Source: Saezia sanguinis
GTDB lineage: Bacteria; Pseudomonadota; Gammaproteobacteria; Burkholderiales; Burkholderiaceae_C
DNA: 64,000 nt
Direction: 5' to 3'
Assembly: GCF_003991585.1 (NCBI RefSeq)
Contig: NZ_PQSP01000002.1
Location: 576,420 to 640,419, forward strand
Shown here: one piece after another, positions 7,470 to 16,503 of the stretch
Position numbering within the stretch: position 1 is the first letter of the stretch
Layout of the letters: every line of letters starts with the position of its first letter
Notes under the pieces: generated by a model
Database searches by the model: none
What the model saw: the letters and a program-made list of their open reading frames with translations, nothing else
What the model was told of the DNA's origin: nothing
Program-made: the position numbers and the translations under genes

Positions 7470-8887
7470 GTAACACCGTTCACTTAAGATGTTTTGAGTG
7501 AACGGGATACTGGGTTTTTGAGATTCGAACGGCCCTGCCTTTGGGCCGTTTTCTCTTTTCCGGCAAGATGAACTGTTTTACATTCTCCCGCATCTTTCTC
7601 AGTTTCATCGGGATAGTCCCGGGTTTACCCAGTGAGCACCAGATTAGCTCATTCTGTATCAGCCTCATCGCCATCACGAAGCTGATTCGCAGCGGCGCTA
7701 CCCCGGCTTCCCGCGCTATCTGGCTCATTTCCATTCGTATCAGATTATAAGCCGTCAGCAGCCCCCAGATTTCCTGGTAAATACCTTTCACTTTCTGACT
7801 ACGCAGCAAGGTCGCCGTATTCAGCTGGAACTGTTTTAGCTCTCCATAACCATTCTCTATACTCCAGCGCTCCTGATACACATAACGCAGCGCGTCTGCC
7901 GGATAATGTGCCGGCTCCGTCAACGAGGTGATAAATCCTCTGTAACCAACCGCTTCAGACTGGCACTCTATCAGCCTTGCCTGCCAGTGTTCAGGTAATG
8001 AGTCATCCTGTTTTCGAGCCTGCGGCGAGACCTGCATTTCAATCAGATGGTCTCCTTCTGCAAACGTTTTCAGGACCCGGTATTTTGTGTTCCCCTTCAG
8101 GGGAACCTGCCAGTGGGCCTCTTTCTGCCCCCGCTGCCAGTTAATCAGTAACTCTGAGGATAAATAACAGCGGTCAAACAGCGTCAGGCTTTTCGCCTGC
8201 GGCGATAGCTGCTTTGCATAATTCACTTCACCGGTGTTTGCTGGACCAAATTTAACATCATGGATTAACCGGCTGCGCAGTGACATCAGGGCACACAGCC
8301 TGACCATGGGATATTCCGTGTGTCTGTCAGCGCGATGTTTTATGTATTCAAAGTGCTCTGCAAGTTCAGGCATATCCGGCGTACGGAAGAGTGTACCATC
8401 CACCGCAAACAGTCGCAGCCCCTGCCAGAGGTCATCTTTATCTTCTTGTTGAGTCCAGTGGCGGGCTGTCAACGTGAAGAGTTCCCGAAGCGGTTCATCG
8501 CTGAGTCGATGACGGGCCTGAGCAATGGAGCTGGCGGCGAGAGTTTCACCGTTCTTAGTGCTCAAAACAAGGTCGAGTTTTGATACCACATCAGTGATGG
8601 GACGATTACGGTACAGCCCCATGCCCACAATCAGCCATACCACGAGTTCAGCCGGTAATTTACGTTTTCGGATACTGGCTTTATTGGTGGAATCAAGAAC
8701 CTGAGACACCCATTCAAGGGGAATGGCGCGCTGAAAGCAGGAAAGAGAAGCAGGTTCGGCCCAGGTTTGTGTATCGTCAAGCCAGGTAGAAAGCATAAAA
8801 AAAGCCCCATCAGAGAATTGATGAGGCTATTGTCGTATAACCACAGGATCGTTCAACCGATCATTTTGCTTAACCGAACGGTGTTAC
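7470..8887 (-). mobile_element. IS4-family insertion sequence
   Basis: The ends form an imperfect terminal inverted repeat of 19 bases: 7470-7488 (GTAACACCGTTCACTTAAG) and 8869-8887 (reverse complement GTAACACCGTTCGGTTAAG), with two mismatches. One transposase gene fills the element. No exact target duplication is seen; the flanks CTAAGAAG and CTAAAAAA are only similar. The element sits in the loop of what was a rho-independent terminator (see the terminator at 8888). Confidence 0.88.
7480..8796 (-). CDS. IS4-family transposase
   Basis: A full-length 438-residue DDE transposase close to that of IS4 itself. The N-terminal domain has SIRKRKLPAELVVWLIVGMG and then SSIAQARHRLSDEPLRELF. The first catalytic Asp is D133 in AVDGTLF, the second D208 in LTLFDRC, and the Glu is E314 in the IS4 signature Y307-x2-R310-x3-E314-x6-K321 (YQERWSIENGYGELK). 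No stop or frameshift is seen, so it should be active. The ATG is 91 bases inside the right end of the element. Confidence 0.93.
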   Translation of the reverse strand: MLSTWLDDTQTWAEPASLSCFQRAIPLEWVSQVLDSTNKASIRKRKLPAELVVWLIVGMGLYRNRPITDVVSKLDLVLSTKNGETLAASSIAQARHRLSDEPLRELFTLTARHWTQQEDKDDLWQGLRLFAVDGTLFRTPDMPELAEHFEYIKHRADRHTEYPMVRLCALMSLRSRLIHDVKFGPANTGEVNYAKQLSPQAKSLTLFDRCYLSSELLINWQRGQKEAHWQVPLKGNTKYRVLKTFAEGDHLIEMQVSPQARKQDDSLPEHWQARLIECQSEAVGYRGFITSLTEPAHYPADALRYVYQERWSIENGYGELKQFQLNTATLLRSQKVKGIYQEIWGLLTAYNLIRMEMSQIAREAGVAPLRISFVMAMRLIQNELIWCSLGKPGTIPMKLRKMRENVKQFILPEKRKRPKGRAVRISKTQYPVHSKHLK

Positions 8888-8909
8888 CTAAAAAAGGGGC
8901 TTTAGGAAT
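8888..8909 (-). terminator. rho-independent terminator split by the IS
   Basis: On the minus strand, after the stop of the DUF1281-like gene, comes AAAGCCCC followed by a T run, then the IS. On the other side of the IS (7452-7469) comes AGGGGCTTTTTTC. Put together these form AAAGCCCC-loop-GGGGCTTTTTTC, a classic terminator. The insertion has separated the arms by 1.4 kb. Confidence 0.6.
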
Positions 8910-8924
8910 ATTGGTTAACTTGTC

Positions 8925-9932
8925 CTAACCTCCATAATTTCTAAGATTGTTGAGAATATAGGCAGGACCTACTAATTCAGTACCATAATCATCTTCATCC
9001 GTTTCGCGCCACTCCAGTTCGCCATTGCACTCATCAATGAGCTCTCCAGACTTATATTCATGCCTGCCGCAAAAATTAGCGCCCTGTTCACAAAAGTAAT
9101 GTATAACGTGGCATTGAAACTTTGCAGAGAGAGCCATAAATACAGCCTGATTTGGCGGAGCCCAGGGCGTATCAAAGTCAACGGAGATGGTATGACTTAT
9201 CTGATTTGATGTTATTAAAGCAATGCCTGTTGCGGTTTTATCACTGAGATCTTCAAGATGTAAGTCAGAGCCGGAAGGCCATTTCACACCATAAGTATCA
9301 ATATATTCATGATAAGATGTTTTCGAGTTGGTAAAAACTTTATCAAACCAATGGCCGTTAAAACCAACCAACTCAGGGATGAGTTTAGGCGCAATAAGCT
9401 GCCTCATGTCAAATGGTTGCGTTGAGGTTTTTGTTTCATCAAGCTTTTCCCAGCATTCGTTCAGTTTATCGGGTGCATAACCAAACACACCCAACCAGTC
9501 GTAAGATTGTGCAGCCATGATCTCATGGATAACTTGTTTTTGCTCTGGTGCAAGTATATCCAGTGAAAAGCTAGTTAAGCCACTTTGTTCATATAACTGG
9601 ATAATTCGGGTTGAATTCTCATAAGACAAATCGGGGTTAGTTCTCAACAGATTGAACCATTGTGTAAACGCTATATTCATTGGTGTTGGCGTTATGTGAG
9701 AGTGCAGTACCATGAATGTGGATGAAATAGCATCAAAAGTATTATCTTCTAGCATCAGTTCTGATGGTATGATTTGAGCGATTCCGGCAATGCCGACAAT
9801 AAAAAATTTAATACTTCGATTAACTGCATTAAAGTAATAAGGGCACACTTCTCCATTCATCAATTTTTTGATTTCAGCGATTTGTTCCAAAGAGCCATGA
9901 ATCTTAAGATTGTTAGCACACCAATTTGGCAT
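8925..9932 (-). CDS. YubB/DUF1281-like protein of conjugative elements
   Basis: A 335-residue protein with the opening MPNWCANNLKIHGSLEQIAE, the signature of the YubB ferredoxin-like (DUF1281) family common on conjugative plasmids and ICEs. A conserved C-terminal part has DFDTPWAPPNQAVFMALSAK and ICEQGANFCGRHEYKSGEL-like spacing. Function is unknown. The start at 9932 is chosen over 9971 because AAGGAG lies eight bases upstream and the family begins with MPNWC. A structured leader (9957-10015) precedes it. Confidence 0.78.
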   Translation of the reverse strand: MPNWCANNLKIHGSLEQIAEIKKLMNGEVCPYYFNAVNRSIKFFIVGIAGIAQIIPSELMLEDNTFDAISSTFMVLHSHITPTPMNIAFTQWFNLLRTNPDLSYENSTRIIQLYEQSGLTSFSLDILAPEQKQVIHEIMAAQSYDWLGVFGYAPDKLNECWEKLDETKTSTQPFDMRQLIAPKLIPELVGFNGHWFDKVFTNSKTSYHEYIDTYGVKWPSGSDLHLEDLSDKTATGIALITSNQISHTISVDFDTPWAPPNQAVFMALSAKFQCHVIHYFCEQGANFCGRHEYKSGELIDECNGELEWRETDEDDYGTELVGPAYILNNLRNYGG

Positions 9933-9956
9933 AGGAAATCTCCTTAATAAAAATAA

Positions 9957-10015
9957 GGAGAAAGCCCCCAATGGGGACTTTCCCCATTGGGTTGAGAAAC
10001 TCCCGTTAAGGGAGT
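9957..10015 (-). repeat. leader hairpin element 1
   Basis: On the minus strand the gap between the helicase gene and the DUF1281-like gene holds ACTCCCTTAACGGGAGT, then AACCC-A-A-T-GGGG, then a nested hairpin with apex CCCC-ATT-GGGG and lower stem GGGGAAAG/CTTTCTCC. Similar elements with AACCC at the 5' side and a CCC-nnn-GGG apex precede other genes up to 16.5 kb. They are not identical in sequence, but the layout and position before the ribosome site recur. Confidence 0.6.
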
Positions 10016-10030
10016 GAAGTAAACAGCGTT

Positions 10031-12313
10031 TTAAGCCACTAGTTTTTGACGCTCAAGGATTTCTTTAGCCATTTCAATGTCTAAAGAATCCCCATCATGA
10101 TTGAGTGCATCCAGACCGCTTTCCGGTATATCGCCGGAGGTGCTTTGTGTGACAGCAATTTTTTTAGCCATCAGACGCAGACATGTAATCTGAGACGTTT
10201 TTGAATAACCCATGTATAGAACACGCACCGATTTGGTTTGTCCGATACGCCAAGAACGACGGGCCGCCTGCATCAACGTGTAAACGTTAAACCCGGTTTG
10301 CAAAAAACAGATCGTTGGAAACTCCAGCAGATCCAGCCCGGTTTTGACCAGTTCAGGATTAGTAATCAGTACATCGATTCCTCTGTCTACCTGATCAATG
10401 ATCCAATCTTCTCTGCGGGAAGTGTCTACAGTGCTGCGCAAAACCGCTACTTTTAAGCTCTGGCGCTCTAACAAACGCTTGAGCCTTGAAACAGTATCGT
10501 GCTTGCCTGTATAGACTGAGTAAACCAACGTTCTGCGACCAGCCGCTTTTTCCTTCAGGCACAAGTCGATAGTAGCTTGTTCTTTAGGGGTGATATCGTT
10601 TTCATCAAAAACGGGGTGAACATACGCAAGTGTTTTATTGCGTTCTCTGGGATGAACAACAACTTCATCTTTAAACGCAGTATCAGGCCAGCGCAACAGG
10701 ACATTCATTACCACACCCAGCAACGTACAGTCGCCCGCTGCCAATGATTTGTTCATCAGCGTGGTCAATGTCATTGACAGGGATTGATAACAACTTTCCT
10801 GTTCATCGGTCATGTCTATGTCAATAAACTCTTCTTCGTAAGGCGGTAAGACACCTTCTCCGAGGTCTTTGAGTTTGATAAATACAGTGTAGGGCAGCAC
10901 ATAGTTCAAAATTCCCAAGGGACCAAAACCCGGCGCTTTAACTGATCTGACAGATAAACGCTTACCTTTAGCCGTTTTATGTGAAGTAGACTCTTTCTCT
11001 GTATAAATCTCCTTGAGGACACCATGGTGTTCCATGAAGTTGGATGCCGCAGAATACAGACTGCCTAATCGGGATGGTTTATAACCATCTTCAATCATCG
11101 GTTGTGTCAATATCCTGAACAATAGGAAAAAGAGATCATCTGCGTAGCCGCCCATTAGAGTACCCGTGAGCATCAGGATTTTTCTGACTTTGGTAGCTAG
11201 AACTCCCATTGCCTGACCCTGAGCAGAGCCAGCGTTTTTGTACTCATGGCCTTCATCAATGATGAGAAAATCAAAGAAATCCTGTGGAAGATATCTTTTG
11301 ACAAATTCAGTAGGTTGATAACCGCCTTCGCCCCAGCCAAACTCCAGGTTTGCTAACGCACGCTCCATTCGCTTGGCTTGCCGGTCTGAGAATACAAACT
11401 TGCCTTTGTTGTCCATGAGATTAATAAACTCATGAACGTTATCGGCGAGCATTGATGAAAGAAAATCCTCACCAAACTTGTCAATCAGATTATCGGCAGT
11501 GACTTCACCAATTGTGGGGATCTGGCACATGGATTTGATAACCATTCTCCGTTTTGAATCGGCTTCAAGCGGCTTAGGGCGCATCAACGTCCACAATGCA
11601 CTGTCGCAGTGAGCGCATTTACAGCGTCTTTCCAACGCAATAAATACTTCTTCCGTAATAGGTTCGCCGTCGCGGTTACGGATAATTTCACCGCAGTCCG
11701 GGCACGCAATAAAATAAGAACGGCTTAGATGTGGACGACGCTTTTGATACGCTAAGCGCCAGTGAAACCCCATTCGCATCCTGATTCGACCTAAAATGAA
11801 ATATTCCGGCTTGCCGTCAAAAGGCAATTCCAAGTCAGCTCTCAATTTAAGCAGCTTGGCCAACGTATCGGGACCGTTAAGAACCCAGACGCGGGCATCA
11901 GGAACGGTGTCCAGAATTTCCCTGCGCCACTTGTAGACCAGATGTGGTGGAGATAAAACCAGTGTTCGCCGATAGCCGACTGATTGCATCAGTTTCGATG
12001 CGGCAATGGCCATGATGGTCTTGCCCGTACCCATTTCACCATTGAGGATGGCTGCTGGCGCATTTTGGTCTAGGAGAAGCGAAGCTACCGCCTGAACCGT
12101 ATTGGCCTGAGCGTCATAGAGTTTGCGTTTCAGTCCGTTAAGTACATTTTGGCGCTCAAAATGGATCGGTTGATTGTTCCCCGTAAAAACCGGAGGATTG
12201 GATTTGTTCAGTGAATCCAGTAAACCATCACCGAATTCGTCAATAAATTCATGTAAACCAATGTGAATGGTATTTTGATCAAATCGAGTAACGTTAGATT
12301 GTGAAGATTGCAT
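10031..12313 (-). CDS. SNF2-like DEAD/DEAH-box helicase of the ICE
   Basis: A 760-residue superfamily 2 ATPase. Walker A is GEMGTGKT (92-99), motif II is DEGH (353-356, LIIDEGHEYKN), and motif III follows as MLTGTLMGG. The C-terminal helicase domain has LVYSVYTGKHDTV, and motif VI is AARRSWRIGQTKSVRVLYM with the Q-x2-R-x-x-R-I-G-Q pattern of SNF2 proteins. A zinc-ribbon insert (C204, C207, C233, C236; ACPDCGE and KCAHCDS) lies between the Walker motifs. The ribosome site TTTTAGGAGC supports the start. Helicases of this kind are conserved in SPI-7-class ICEs; a role in DNA processing or defence evasion is inferred only. Confidence 0.85.
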   Translation of the reverse strand: MQSSQSNVTRFDQNTIHIGLHEFIDEFGDGLLDSLNKSNPPVFTGNNQPIHFERQNVLNGLKRKLYDAQANTVQAVASLLLDQNAPAAILNGEMGTGKTIMAIAASKLMQSVGYRRTLVLSPPHLVYKWRREILDTVPDARVWVLNGPDTLAKLLKLRADLELPFDGKPEYFILGRIRMRMGFHWRLAYQKRRPHLSRSYFIACPDCGEIIRNRDGEPITEEVFIALERRCKCAHCDSALWTLMRPKPLEADSKRRMVIKSMCQIPTIGEVTADNLIDKFGEDFLSSMLADNVHEFINLMDNKGKFVFSDRQAKRMERALANLEFGWGEGGYQPTEFVKRYLPQDFFDFLIIDEGHEYKNAGSAQGQAMGVLATKVRKILMLTGTLMGGYADDLFFLLFRILTQPMIEDGYKPSRLGSLYSAASNFMEHHGVLKEIYTEKESTSHKTAKGKRLSVRSVKAPGFGPLGILNYVLPYTVFIKLKDLGEGVLPPYEEEFIDIDMTDEQESCYQSLSMTLTTLMNKSLAAGDCTLLGVVMNVLLRWPDTAFKDEVVVHPRERNKTLAYVHPVFDENDITPKEQATIDLCLKEKAAGRRTLVYSVYTGKHDTVSRLKRLLERQSLKVAVLRSTVDTSRREDWIIDQVDRGIDVLITNPELVKTGLDLLEFPTICFLQTGFNVYTLMQAARRSWRIGQTKSVRVLYMGYSKTSQITCLRLMAKKIAVTQSTSGDIPESGLDALNHDGDSLDIEMAKEILERQKLVA

Positions 12314-12340
12314 GGTTTGCTCCTAAAAAGTAGACAGGAA

Positions 12341-12386
12341 CAGGTATGCCAATGCTCGGTTAGGGCAAAAGATACCCGTTCGGGAT
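12341..12386 (-). repeat. leader hairpin element 2
   Basis: Minus strand: ATCCCGAACGGGTAT, then an inner arm TGCC...GGCA and outer arm GGTAT...ATACC, about 30 bases before the helicase ATG. CCC-GAAC-GGG corresponds to the AACCC-n-GGG start of the other elements. It is the least regular member of the set. Confidence 0.45.
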
Positions 12387-12408
12387 AAAAGTTGAAGAAA
12401 AATTTATG

Positions 12409-12783
12409 TCACATTACTGATGTATGCCATCGGCTGAAATGCAACTGCTGAATACCGTGCTTGGGATGAATCAAGCTGCAAGTGGTATAAACCGTTTGTG
12501 GCAATGTCCTATCCCAGACCAGATAGTTGATAGGCGCTCCCAGGCACAGAATCTGCTTTTGAGAGAACATGTCAAAGTAATGAGTAATGACCCAACCAGT
12601 TACTTTTTGTGCATGATGCAAAAGATCTTCATTCATGAAAACCACAAGAAGCTGATTAGTGCTCTGAATAACGGACTTAACTCCAATGAGTTCAGGTCCA
12701 ATAAAGCCGTGTGTGTAAGGATCAAACTGGTTCGGATGGTTAAACCCGTTGAGTAATTGAAGTTTCAATGTTGAAACAGGCAT
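12409..12783 (-). CDS. hypothetical ICE protein
   Basis: A 124-residue protein starting MPVSTLKLQLLNGFNHPNQF with AATGGAGCG before the ATG. It has no membrane segment and no motif I recognise; it is mixed hydrophobic and polar, with TGWVITHYFDMFSQKQILCL in the middle. Its own leader hairpin and position between the methylase and helicase genes argue that it is a real gene of this ICE block. Function unknown. Confidence 0.6.
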   Translation of the reverse strand: MPVSTLKLQLLNGFNHPNQFDPYTHGFIGPELIGVKSVIQSTNQLLVVFMNEDLLHHAQKVTGWVITHYFDMFSQKQILCLGAPINYLVWDRTLPQTVYTTCSLIHPKHGIQQLHFSRWHTSVM

Positions 12784-12810
12784 GATATCGCTCCATTAGA
12801 AAAAGAAGTA

Positions 12811-12850
12811 GGGCAGCGATATCCCGACAGGATAAGCTACCCTGCGGGTT
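12811..12850 (-). repeat. leader hairpin element 3
   Basis: Minus strand: AACCCGCAGGG, then stem GGGTAGC/GCTGCCC with an inner stem TATCC/GGGATA around TGTC. It lies in the gap between the DUF6094 methylase stop and the ATG of the 124-residue protein, ending about 30 bases before that ATG. Confidence 0.6.
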
Positions 12851-12863
12851 AAAATTAAGAAAA

Positions 12864-14399
12864 TCAGTATTCAGATGGGAACAGGATGGTTGTTGTAATC
12901 ACCGGATTATCGTTTTCGTCATAATCGGCCACATTGGTGATGATCCATATTTTGGTTTCATCGCCTAATGGTTTTGGCAGATCATAAGACGCAAACAGCC
13001 GTCCAGCTTTGGCAACACCGCCGTTTTTGAGAACCTGTTCGTTAAGTTGCTTGTCTTCATCACACATTTCACCCCAGTCACCGTTTAAATAACGCTGTAT
13101 ATAGGGCGTTGGATTCAAACGTTGTTTCTGGACAAAATCATGAACGCTGTTGGTCAGCAGTAACTGCCCTAATTTAAAAGGTTCTTGAGATATAAAACGC
13201 ATAGGAGGCAGAGAATCTGTAACAGGTTGATTCACATGATCCGGTGCGTTTTGAACCGGTATGTCTGTCGCTGTTGCAGAGGTCCCTGAACTGATCGTCA
13301 GCACCAGCCCGAAAGTCGGTGATGTCGGTGTCATATCCCAGGCTTTGATAATTGGTACAAAGATATCAATATTTGTTCTGGTTTCCGTGATGTTGCCATC
13401 TTCGTCCTCCAGAATTTCAAGTTTGCTTTTCTTCGCTTTGTGCGTGCTACCCCGAACGACCAGCGCTCGTCCAGTTTTACCGGAAAATATCGGACCTGAA
13501 ATCGCACCGGCAGCAAGCGCCAGACACAAATGCCAGTCTGATAAAGATGCCGCAGGACGACGAATGACACTTTGAGCAACACCTAAATGGGTATAAAAGT
13601 CAGGCCATAAGCCATGTAATGCGTTAATCTCTGATTCAAAAAGATCAGGCTCCATTGATACGCGAAAGAAATCTTTCACATCACTATGGGCGACTGGTAA
13701 AACATAGCACTCTTCCGTGTGAACACTGGGGAGTTCATCAGGAACGACCTGACCGCTTCCAATATCCAGCAACAGTTTGCGGGCCAGTTTGGTTTTAGCC
13801 GATTCATGGTCTTTGCTCCTGACTCTGCGACCAAATATGACAACCTGTCTGAATTTTGTTTCAACAGCGCGAAATGCCCGAATATCGGTGAAATGGCTGG
13901 TGAGCCACGACACGTATTCATCGTCCAGCGATGTGAATGGAATGATCAGAATCAGAATACCTTCGTATTGCAACAGTGAAAACGTTCTGCGATAGAAGAT
14001 TTTTTCCAGTCTAGGAGTGCCCTTGGCTTCGTAGCTGAAATTATTGTATTCTCCTCTAGGCAGTACGCCATAAGGAGGATTAAGGAATAAACAACTGAAT
14101 GATTGCGCGGTGATAAGGGTATCCATCAAGTCGCTTTGTAAACATTTATCAACCAGTGTTCGGGCTGTATCTGCACGAGTTTTGTCATACTCAACTGCAT
14201 ATGTTTCTGAACGTTCACATTCCAGACTGACGCTTAATTGCGCAAGTGCTAAGCCAGTGCCAGCACATGGATCTAAATATCGGATTGTTCCCGATGCCGG
14301 TTTGAGTAAAAGAGAGATGCGCCGAACGGATTCGTCGTCAGTTGGATAATAGCCCTCACGGGCAAAGTTATGCGCCACACGTGGATGCATGAGAGTCAT
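12864..14399 (-). CDS. DUF6094-type SAM-dependent DNA methyltransferase-like protein
   Basis: A 511-residue protein. Motif I is DPCAGTG (43-49), motif IV is NPPYG (107-111), both typical of N6-adenine methyltransferases; the opening MHPRVAHNFAREGYYPTDDE is typical of DUF6094. The long C-terminal half (HAKKSKLEILEDEDGNITE, and RLNPTPYIQRYLNGDWGEMC) is shared by ICE homologues and may recognise DNA or a partner. No target-recognition domain is obvious. The ATG at 14399 has GGAG at normal distance; the frame open to 14480 is not used. It may protect the ICE from host restriction, or modify it during transfer; that is inference. Confidence 0.8.
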   Translation of the reverse strand: MTLMHPRVAHNFAREGYYPTDDESVRRISLLLKPASGTIRYLDPCAGTGLALAQLSVSLECERSETYAVEYDKTRADTARTLVDKCLQSDLMDTLITAQSFSCLFLNPPYGVLPRGEYNNFSYEAKGTPRLEKIFYRRTFSLLQYEGILILIIPFTSLDDEYVSWLTSHFTDIRAFRAVETKFRQVVIFGRRVRSKDHESAKTKLARKLLLDIGSGQVVPDELPSVHTEECYVLPVAHSDVKDFFRVSMEPDLFESEINALHGLWPDFYTHLGVAQSVIRRPAASLSDWHLCLALAAGAISGPIFSGKTGRALVVRGSTHKAKKSKLEILEDEDGNITETRTNIDIFVPIIKAWDMTPTSPTFGLVLTISSGTSATATDIPVQNAPDHVNQPVTDSLPPMRFISQEPFKLGQLLLTNSVHDFVQKQRLNPTPYIQRYLNGDWGEMCDEDKQLNEQVLKNGGVAKAGRLFASYDLPKPLGDETKIWIITNVADYDENDNPVITTTILFPSEY

Positions 14400-14488
14400 G
14401 GTTTTAATCTCCAGAGGAAAATAGAAATAAAAAGGAAGGCAGGGTGTATTACACAATGCCGTTTGAAAAGAAGAATACAAGAACCGAC

Positions 14489-15130
14489 TTAAGCTGCGGT
14501 TAAAAACGCTTGAGGTTTATAGGATTCTGGAATGGACAACATGCCGTGACGGATATGTTCACCAATCACACTAGTCAGCTTATCCAGATCAACCTGCAAC
14601 TGATAACCAGCTAGAGGTCCTAATGGGGTAGGAAGATGTATCAGCATGTCGGTATCCTGCATGATTTCAATAACAATTTTTTGCCATTCGTCAAGCAGGG
14701 GAATCGAACACGTTGCTTTAATGAGCGCCCATAGACGTTCATCATTCAGATGATTTTGTATGTACAGCATATACGCCGAGCTTTTCTCCTCATCGGGAAA
14801 TTTGCATCGTTTATCATATATCCATACATTAACAATCGAGCCGAATATTGAACATCGATTGAAGCGTGCTAAGCGTTTCTCATATTTATTCAAATCGCCA
14901 ACATAAACGGGAATAGACGCATTGTTCTCATTAATCATGTGAAAATGGTCCATTCCATCCTTGGTATTTCCAAGCGTCAGTTTGGCTAAAAGAGATTGAG
15001 TAGCGGTATCACTGCCCCAGGCAGATGCGAAAACCAGATTGGCGTTATGGTCAATAACACAGCTATCCAGCATTAAATCAATGCATTCATCAATACGGTA
15101 CAGGGTTTTATGCTGCAATAAAGGATTCAT
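14489..15130 (-). CDS. hypothetical ICE protein, 213 residues
   Basis: A cytoplasmic-looking protein starting MNPLLQHKTLYRIDECIDLM with AGGAG eight bases before the ATG. The only visible features are a Cys-containing segment YDKRCKFPDEEKS and an acidic middle. I recognise no family. It belongs to the run of singly led genes between the helicase and topB, each with its own ribosome site and structured leader. Confidence 0.6.
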   Translation of the reverse strand: MNPLLQHKTLYRIDECIDLMLDSCVIDHNANLVFASAWGSDTATQSLLAKLTLGNTKDGMDHFHMINENNASIPVYVGDLNKYEKRLARFNRCSIFGSIVNVWIYDKRCKFPDEEKSSAYMLYIQNHLNDERLWALIKATCSIPLLDEWQKIVIEIMQDTDMLIHLPTPLGPLAGYQLQVDLDKLTSVIGEHIRHGMLSIPESYKPQAFLTAA

Positions 15131-15157
15131 GGATGTACTCCTAAATACTAATTAAAA

Positions 15158-15194
15158 GGAACATCCTCCCAAGGGAAGATGTTCCCCTGTGGGT
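15158..15194 (-). repeat. leader hairpin element 4
   Basis: Minus strand: AACCCACAGGGG, then stem GGAACATC/GATGTTCC enclosing TTCCC-TT-GGGAG. This is the cleanest example of the layout AACCC-n-GGG, lower stem, CCC-nn-GGG apex. It ends about 18 bases before the ribosome site of the 213-residue protein. Confidence 0.65.
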
Positions 15195-15213
15195 TGATAA
15201 TGGCAAAACAAGG

Positions 15214-15807
15214 TTATGCCTGTTTGCGATACCAGATTTGGTCTTGTGGATTGAGTGCAAAGCCAAGGATATTTAGACGTTCAACCTGTTTGCGCAAGGT
15301 TGCCCGGTCATGACTCATATCCTGTTTGTATGCGTCCGGCAGTGGCCATTCACCAAACAACTCGGTATCATTGACCACCTCGCTTGGCTCTGTTTGGGCC
15401 GGTTCTTTTGTTCGACGCTTAGGTGGAGTAGAAACTGTAAACGGTTCAATGTCAGATTGAACAGCTTGTTTTTCTTTGGTTTCTTCGAACAATGGATCGA
15501 CTTCCTCGACAGCGATTTGTGATTCCTCTGCGGGATCTAAAGGTTCCAAAGCAGAAGTGATTGTCATGCTTTCGATACGAGCACGGATTTCATTAATGGA
15601 TTTTCCATTTGTGATGTAGTAACCCATAAAGATTTCACTGACGACAAAATCTCCATTGAATCGACCTGCATCGAACATTTCAAGCTCTTTGAACCCTTTG
15701 CGTTCAACGGTGAAGTTACCAATCGACGTTATAAGTTTGGCCGCATTAAAAGGACCATATCTGCCATTGATTTTTTCAACCAATAGCGTTCCTGTAAACT
15801 TTTGCAT
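15214..15807 (-). CDS. DUF3275 family ICE protein
   Basis: A 197-residue protein. The N-terminal domain (MQKFTGTLLVEKINGRYGPF, then KLITSIGNFTV, then FDAGRFNGDFVVSEI) matches the DUF3275 pattern of a beta-rich domain with a GRYxG-type turn. A charged linker, rich in E, P and T (about 105-150), leads to a short C-terminal helix pair. The start at 15807 follows GAGGAATTGAT. DUF3275 genes are standard in SPI-7/PFGI-1-class ICEs; function is unknown. Confidence 0.75.
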   Translation of the reverse strand: MQKFTGTLLVEKINGRYGPFNAAKLITSIGNFTVERKGFKELEMFDAGRFNGDFVVSEIFMGYYITNGKSINEIRARIESMTITSALEPLDPAEESQIAVEEVDPLFEETKEKQAVQSDIEPFTVSTPPKRRTKEPAQTEPSEVVNDTELFGEWPLPDAYKQDMSHDRATLRKQVERLNILGFALNPQDQIWYRKQA

Positions 15808-15841
15808 ATCAATTCCTCGCAATAAAAAAAATGCATCCAGC

Positions 15842-15867
15842 TATCAACTGCGGTTAGGCAGTTGATG
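15842..15867 (-). repeat. leader hairpin element 5
   Basis: Minus strand: CATCAACTGC-CTAACC-GCAGTTGAT, a strong ten-base stem with a six-base loop, between the DUF3577 stop and the DUF3275 ATG. The CTAACC loop recurs in element 2. It lacks the AACCC-n-GGG opening, so its membership in the family is by position and structure. Confidence 0.5.
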
Positions 15868-15884
15868 GCAGAATGTGAGAATCA

Positions 15885-16469
15885 TCAGAAACCGATATTG
15901 GCATTAGCCTGGCTTTGATTGGAGTAGTGGTTGGCAGCAACGACATCTGCTGGAACCGAATGATCTGTGTTATCACTTTGAGGCGGAACATGTTCAGTCG
16001 CCGCATCTGTTACTTCCCGATTAGAAGCATTGTCAGATTTGGGGTGGCGGTAAACCAGTTCCTTATCAATATGAATACTTTTGATCCGTAGCAATCGGCC
16101 TTTCATCGTCAGGCCAGTTTGTCCAGCTTTTTGATGATTGGGACCGTAAGTAAATGATTCAGGATAAATATCACCGATAGTGAAACTGGCAAATATGCTT
16201 CTTTTTTCATCACACGCTTGTTTGCAACGCATGATAAGAGTTTGTGCTTCTTTACCAGAGACGCGGCAGTCTACAATAGTTGTTTGCTTATCAGCTTTTT
16301 TGCCAACGCAAACAGCAATGTCAACAGCCCAAAAAGGTGAAGCATTTCGGGGTTTGACTTCCCGGATGCGATTAAAATAGCCAACTCCGTGAGAATGAAA
16401 ATCATAGTATTGATCTTGCTGGAATTGTGGTTGAGATTGATTTGAAGGTGAGACATTGTTAGTGTTCAT
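15885..16469 (-). CDS. STY4534/DUF3577 family ICE protein
   Basis: A 194-residue protein. The central region YDFHSHGVGYFNRIREVKPR and then PFWAVDIAVCVGKK is the diagnostic part of DUF3577 (STY4534 family), with a likely OB-like beta fold (YNR-x-R-V, F-W-A-x-D-I-A). The tail is low complexity and rich in Q, N and S. The family is tied to replication of SPI-7-type ICEs and may bind single-stranded DNA, given its resemblance in layout to SSB; that is inference. The ATG at 16469 has AGGAGAGC upstream. Confidence 0.8.
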   Translation of the reverse strand: MNTNNVSPSNQSQPQFQQDQYYDFHSHGVGYFNRIREVKPRNASPFWAVDIAVCVGKKADKQTTIVDCRVSGKEAQTLIMRCKQACDEKRSIFASFTIGDIYPESFTYGPNHQKAGQTGLTMKGRLLRIKSIHIDKELVYRHPKSDNASNREVTDAATEHVPPQSDNTDHSVPADVVAANHYSNQSQANANIGF

Positions 16470-16503
16470 AGGGAGCTCTCCTAAGTGAATAGAACAGCGG
16501 AAA

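Noticed and set aside
7450..8900. An exact target-site duplication around the IS4 element
   Set aside because: The flanks CTAAGAAG and CTAAAAAA are similar but not identical, so a duplication is not claimed.
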